Source: an uncultured Pseudomonadota bacterium (lineage in GTDB: Bacteria; Desulfobacterota_B; Binatia; UBA9968). Taken from it: a stretch of 5,382 nt of DNA. Shown here in pieces: positions 4,574 to 5,382 of the stretch; within the stretch, counting starts at the first letter, position 1, and each line of letters starts with the position of its first letter. Both the position numbers and the translations under genes were made by a program. The stretch spans positions 1-5,382 of the forward strand of contig CAMLCX010000362.1 of the NCBI GenBank assembly GCA_946478635.1, given 5' to 3'. The notes beneath the pieces are model-generated. The model was given only the letters and a program-made list of their open reading frames with translations, searched no databases and was not told where the DNA came from.

Positions 4574-5382
4574 TTACGCGGCGACTGTTTCGCGCGCGGC
4601 CTTTGCCAGCCGCGACATCATCGCTTTGGCATTGTGGCGCAAGATCTTCTCGCGCGCTTCCTCGCCGATCTGTGCATCCTTAAGCGCTTTGCTGGTCCAT
4701 TCGCAGCCGAATTCGGTTCCGTCGGTGCCGCAGACGATGCGCTCGGCGCCGTACAACCGCACCGCGGCTTCGATCGCGCCCGGGCCGAATGAGTTGCAAT
4801 CCACGTACACCTTCGCGCGGCGGAAGCGCGACGACGGCAGTTCCTCGTTCGCTGTATCCAGCAGCGAGCGGTGATCCATGCGCTCGATCTCGTACGGGAT
4901 ATTGCCGCCGAGATTGTGTACCAGGACCGTCGCATCGGGGTACGGCGCGAGGTAGTCGGTGAGGCATAGCGTCACCATCACCGAGGACAGGCTCGCCTGC
5001 ATGTCGAGCGTGCCGTTGCGGCGGCGCGCGTTGTCGGTGTCGCCGGGGACCTTGGGAAATGTGTCGCCCGGCCGCGGACCGTGGTGAATGAACACGATGG
5101 CGCGCTGGCGGTTCGCCACCTCCAACAGCGAGCGCATGTCCTCGGCGTCCTTCTTGGTGAGAAACCCGTTTCCCGGCACTTGTGCGCCGACCACGCCCGG
5201 CAACGCTAGCGCGCGCTCAAACTCGGCGGCGGCGGCAGACATATCCACAAGCGGCAGCGCGGCGAACGCATTGAAGCGTTCGTATTTCTGGCAAAGCCCC
5301 GACAGCGCATCGTTGACCATCCTGCAAAGCGGCAGCGAAACCTCGACCGGCTGCGACTCGATCCAGCAGTAAGCGCCGAGCA
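4574..5382 (-). CDS. Amidohydrolase-2 family (PF04909) metal-dependent hydrolase/decarboxylase, 5'-partial
   Basis: A cytoplasmic TIM-barrel enzyme of the ACMSD/resorcylate-decarboxylase type, which hydrolyses or non-oxidatively decarboxylates small cyclic or aromatic acids. The frame remains open past the ATG at 5320 to the window edge (LGAYCWIESQPVEV before it), so that ATG is internal and the N-terminal metal-binding HxH is outside. Numbered from M at 5320, the motifs are MVNDALSGLCQKYERFNAFAALPL (1-24), a GVVGAQVPGNG loop (42-52), FIHHG with metal-ligand candidate H79, VLVHNLGGNIPYEIER with H135, and IVCGTDGTEFG with the conserved Asp D200. The end has ILRHNAKAMM (226-235), the usual C-terminal NA helix. 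GC is about 62% in 4861-4980. A partner role with the CoA-transferase and dioxygenase is possible, but the genes are 2.5 kb apart on opposite strands. Confidence 0.88.
   Translation of the reverse strand, partial: LGAYCWIESQPVEVSLPLCRMVNDALSGLCQKYERFNAFAALPLVDMSAAAAEFERALALPGVVGAQVPGNGFLTKKDAEDMRSLLEVANRQRAIVFIHHGPRPGDTFPKVPGDTDNARRRNGTLDMQASLSSVMVTLCLTDYLAPYPDATVLVHNLGGNIPYEIERMDHRSLLDTANEELPSSRFRRAKVYVDCNSFGPGAIEAAVRLYGAERIVCGTDGTEFGCEWTSKALKDAQIGEEAREKILRHNAKAMMSRLAKAARETVAA

Overview
The window looks like a piece of a proteobacteria-like chromosome, probably from an uncultured environmental lineage. It has catabolic genes at both ends and a mobile or degraded accessory patch in the middle. 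The taxonomic placement is an inference from gene content and repeat style only. No rRNA or marker gene is present, so nothing finer than 'Gram-negative-like environmental bacterium' is supported. Hand-counted 120-bp samples give about 62% GC in the amidohydrolase (4861-4980) and the SUMF1-domain gene (2341-2460), but about 44% GC in the toxin gene (3601-3720). The middle patch therefore differs in composition from its flanks.

Left part, 1-2012, + strand: a family III CoA-transferase missing its N-terminus at the window edge, then a complete TauD/TfdA-type Fe(II)/2-oxoglutarate dioxygenase behind a strong ribosome binding site. The right edge, 4574-5382, - strand, carries an amidohydrolase-2 family metal hydrolase/decarboxylase whose N-terminus is outside the window. 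Such genes often occur together in catabolic islands of environmental bacteria. The substrate cannot be read from this sequence.

Middle, 2100-2939, - strand: an exported SUMF1/FGE-fold protein, convergent with the dioxygenase. It lacks the cysteine pair of true formylglycine-generating enzymes.

Right of it lies an accessory patch, 3048-4529: (i) a REP-associated tyrosine transposase (RAYT, IS200-like) with an in-frame ochre stop that cuts off the catalytic tyrosine; (ii) a ParE/RelE-type toxin and its PF09720-type antitoxin on the opposite strand, the toxin's 3' end running antisense into the end of the RAYT; (iii) an 18-codon remnant of a DUF433 antitoxin, directly upstream of and overlapping the antitoxin start; (iv) a gene-poor stretch (3971-4573) with hairpins, a 13-bp tandem repeat and a 131-bp palindromic MITE/REPIN-like element with 15-bp terminal inverted repeats and a candidate TAAA target duplication.

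I see no convincing new biological system. The most informative part is the layered debris at 3048-4529: a dead RAYT close to a possible REPIN-type substrate, and pieces of two toxin-antitoxin systems joined end to end.
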